Assembly: GCA_016278585.1 (NCBI GenBank)
Contig: JADQBO010000259.1
Span: 1 to 5,740, forward strand
Origin: Desulfosporosinus sp.
Lineage (GTDB): Bacteria; Bacillota; Desulfitobacteriia; Desulfitobacteriales; Desulfitobacteriaceae
Direction: 5' to 3'
DNA: 5,740 bases
The notes under the pieces were generated by a model, which was given only the letters and a program-made list of their open reading frames with translations, did no database searches and was not told the DNA's origin. Each line of letters starts with the position of its first letter. The first letter of the stretch is position 1. A program made the translations under genes and the position numbers. Shown here one piece after another: positions 5,732 to 5,740 of this stretch.

Positions 5732-5740
5732 TTCTCGAAA

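Noticed and set aside
1..5740. Mobile elements, tRNA/rRNA genes, CRISPR arrays, riboswitches or promoters
   Set aside because: Looked for on both strands by eye; no transposase, terminal repeats, spaced direct repeats, cloverleaf or B12-riboswitch-like sequence was found. The window is almost entirely coding on one strand.

Overview
This window looks like the interior of a bacterial microcompartment (BMC, metabolosome) operon. All eight genes read on the + strand. In order they are: a PduS-like flavin/Fe-S oxidoreductase, a PduT-like tandem-domain shell protein with an iron-sulfur pore cysteine, an EutQ-like cupin protein, three near-identical PduA/EutM-type hexameric shell proteins, a CoA-acylating aldehyde dehydrogenase, and a PduL-type phosphotransacylase. 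Gaps run from a 13-base overlap to 86 bases. I see no internal promoter or intrinsic terminator, so the genes are probably co-transcribed.

The source is probably an anaerobic low-to-moderate-GC Gram-positive of the Clostridia, perhaps a Desulfosporosinus/Desulfitobacterium-like Peptococcaceae. This rests on strong AAGGAGG-type ribosome binding sites, a TTG start, A/T-leaning third positions, and the mixture of pdu-like and eut-like genes. It is an inference; no taxonomic marker is present.

Layout: 4-1353 pduS and 1341-1886 pduT (overlapping) form an electron-export pair. 1930-2571 is eutQ-like. 2591-3497 holds the three tandem BMC-H shell genes. 3498-3583 is the longest gap, with a predicted hairpin around the next ribosome binding site. 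3584-5065 is the aldehyde dehydrogenase with a C-terminal encapsulation-type helix. 5090-5731 is pduL with an N-terminal encapsulation-type helix.

How they work together: an aldehyde made by a signature enzyme that is not in this window would be oxidised inside the shell to acyl-CoA plus NADH. PduL would convert acyl-CoA to acyl-phosphate and release CoA for reuse. EutQ-family proteins have been reported to have acetate kinase activity, so the eutQ-like product may act on the acyl-phosphate. PduS with PduT may carry electrons from NADH through the shell. The substrate (1,2-propanediol, ethanolamine, choline, a sugar-derived diol or other) cannot be decided, because the signature lyase or dehydratase and its regulator lie outside the window.

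The parts belong to known families. The features most worth a second look are the shared amphipathic helix in three different cargo or candidate-cargo proteins, the predicted hairpin over the TTG-initiated aldehyde dehydrogenase start, and the three BMC-H copies that differ at only a few positions.
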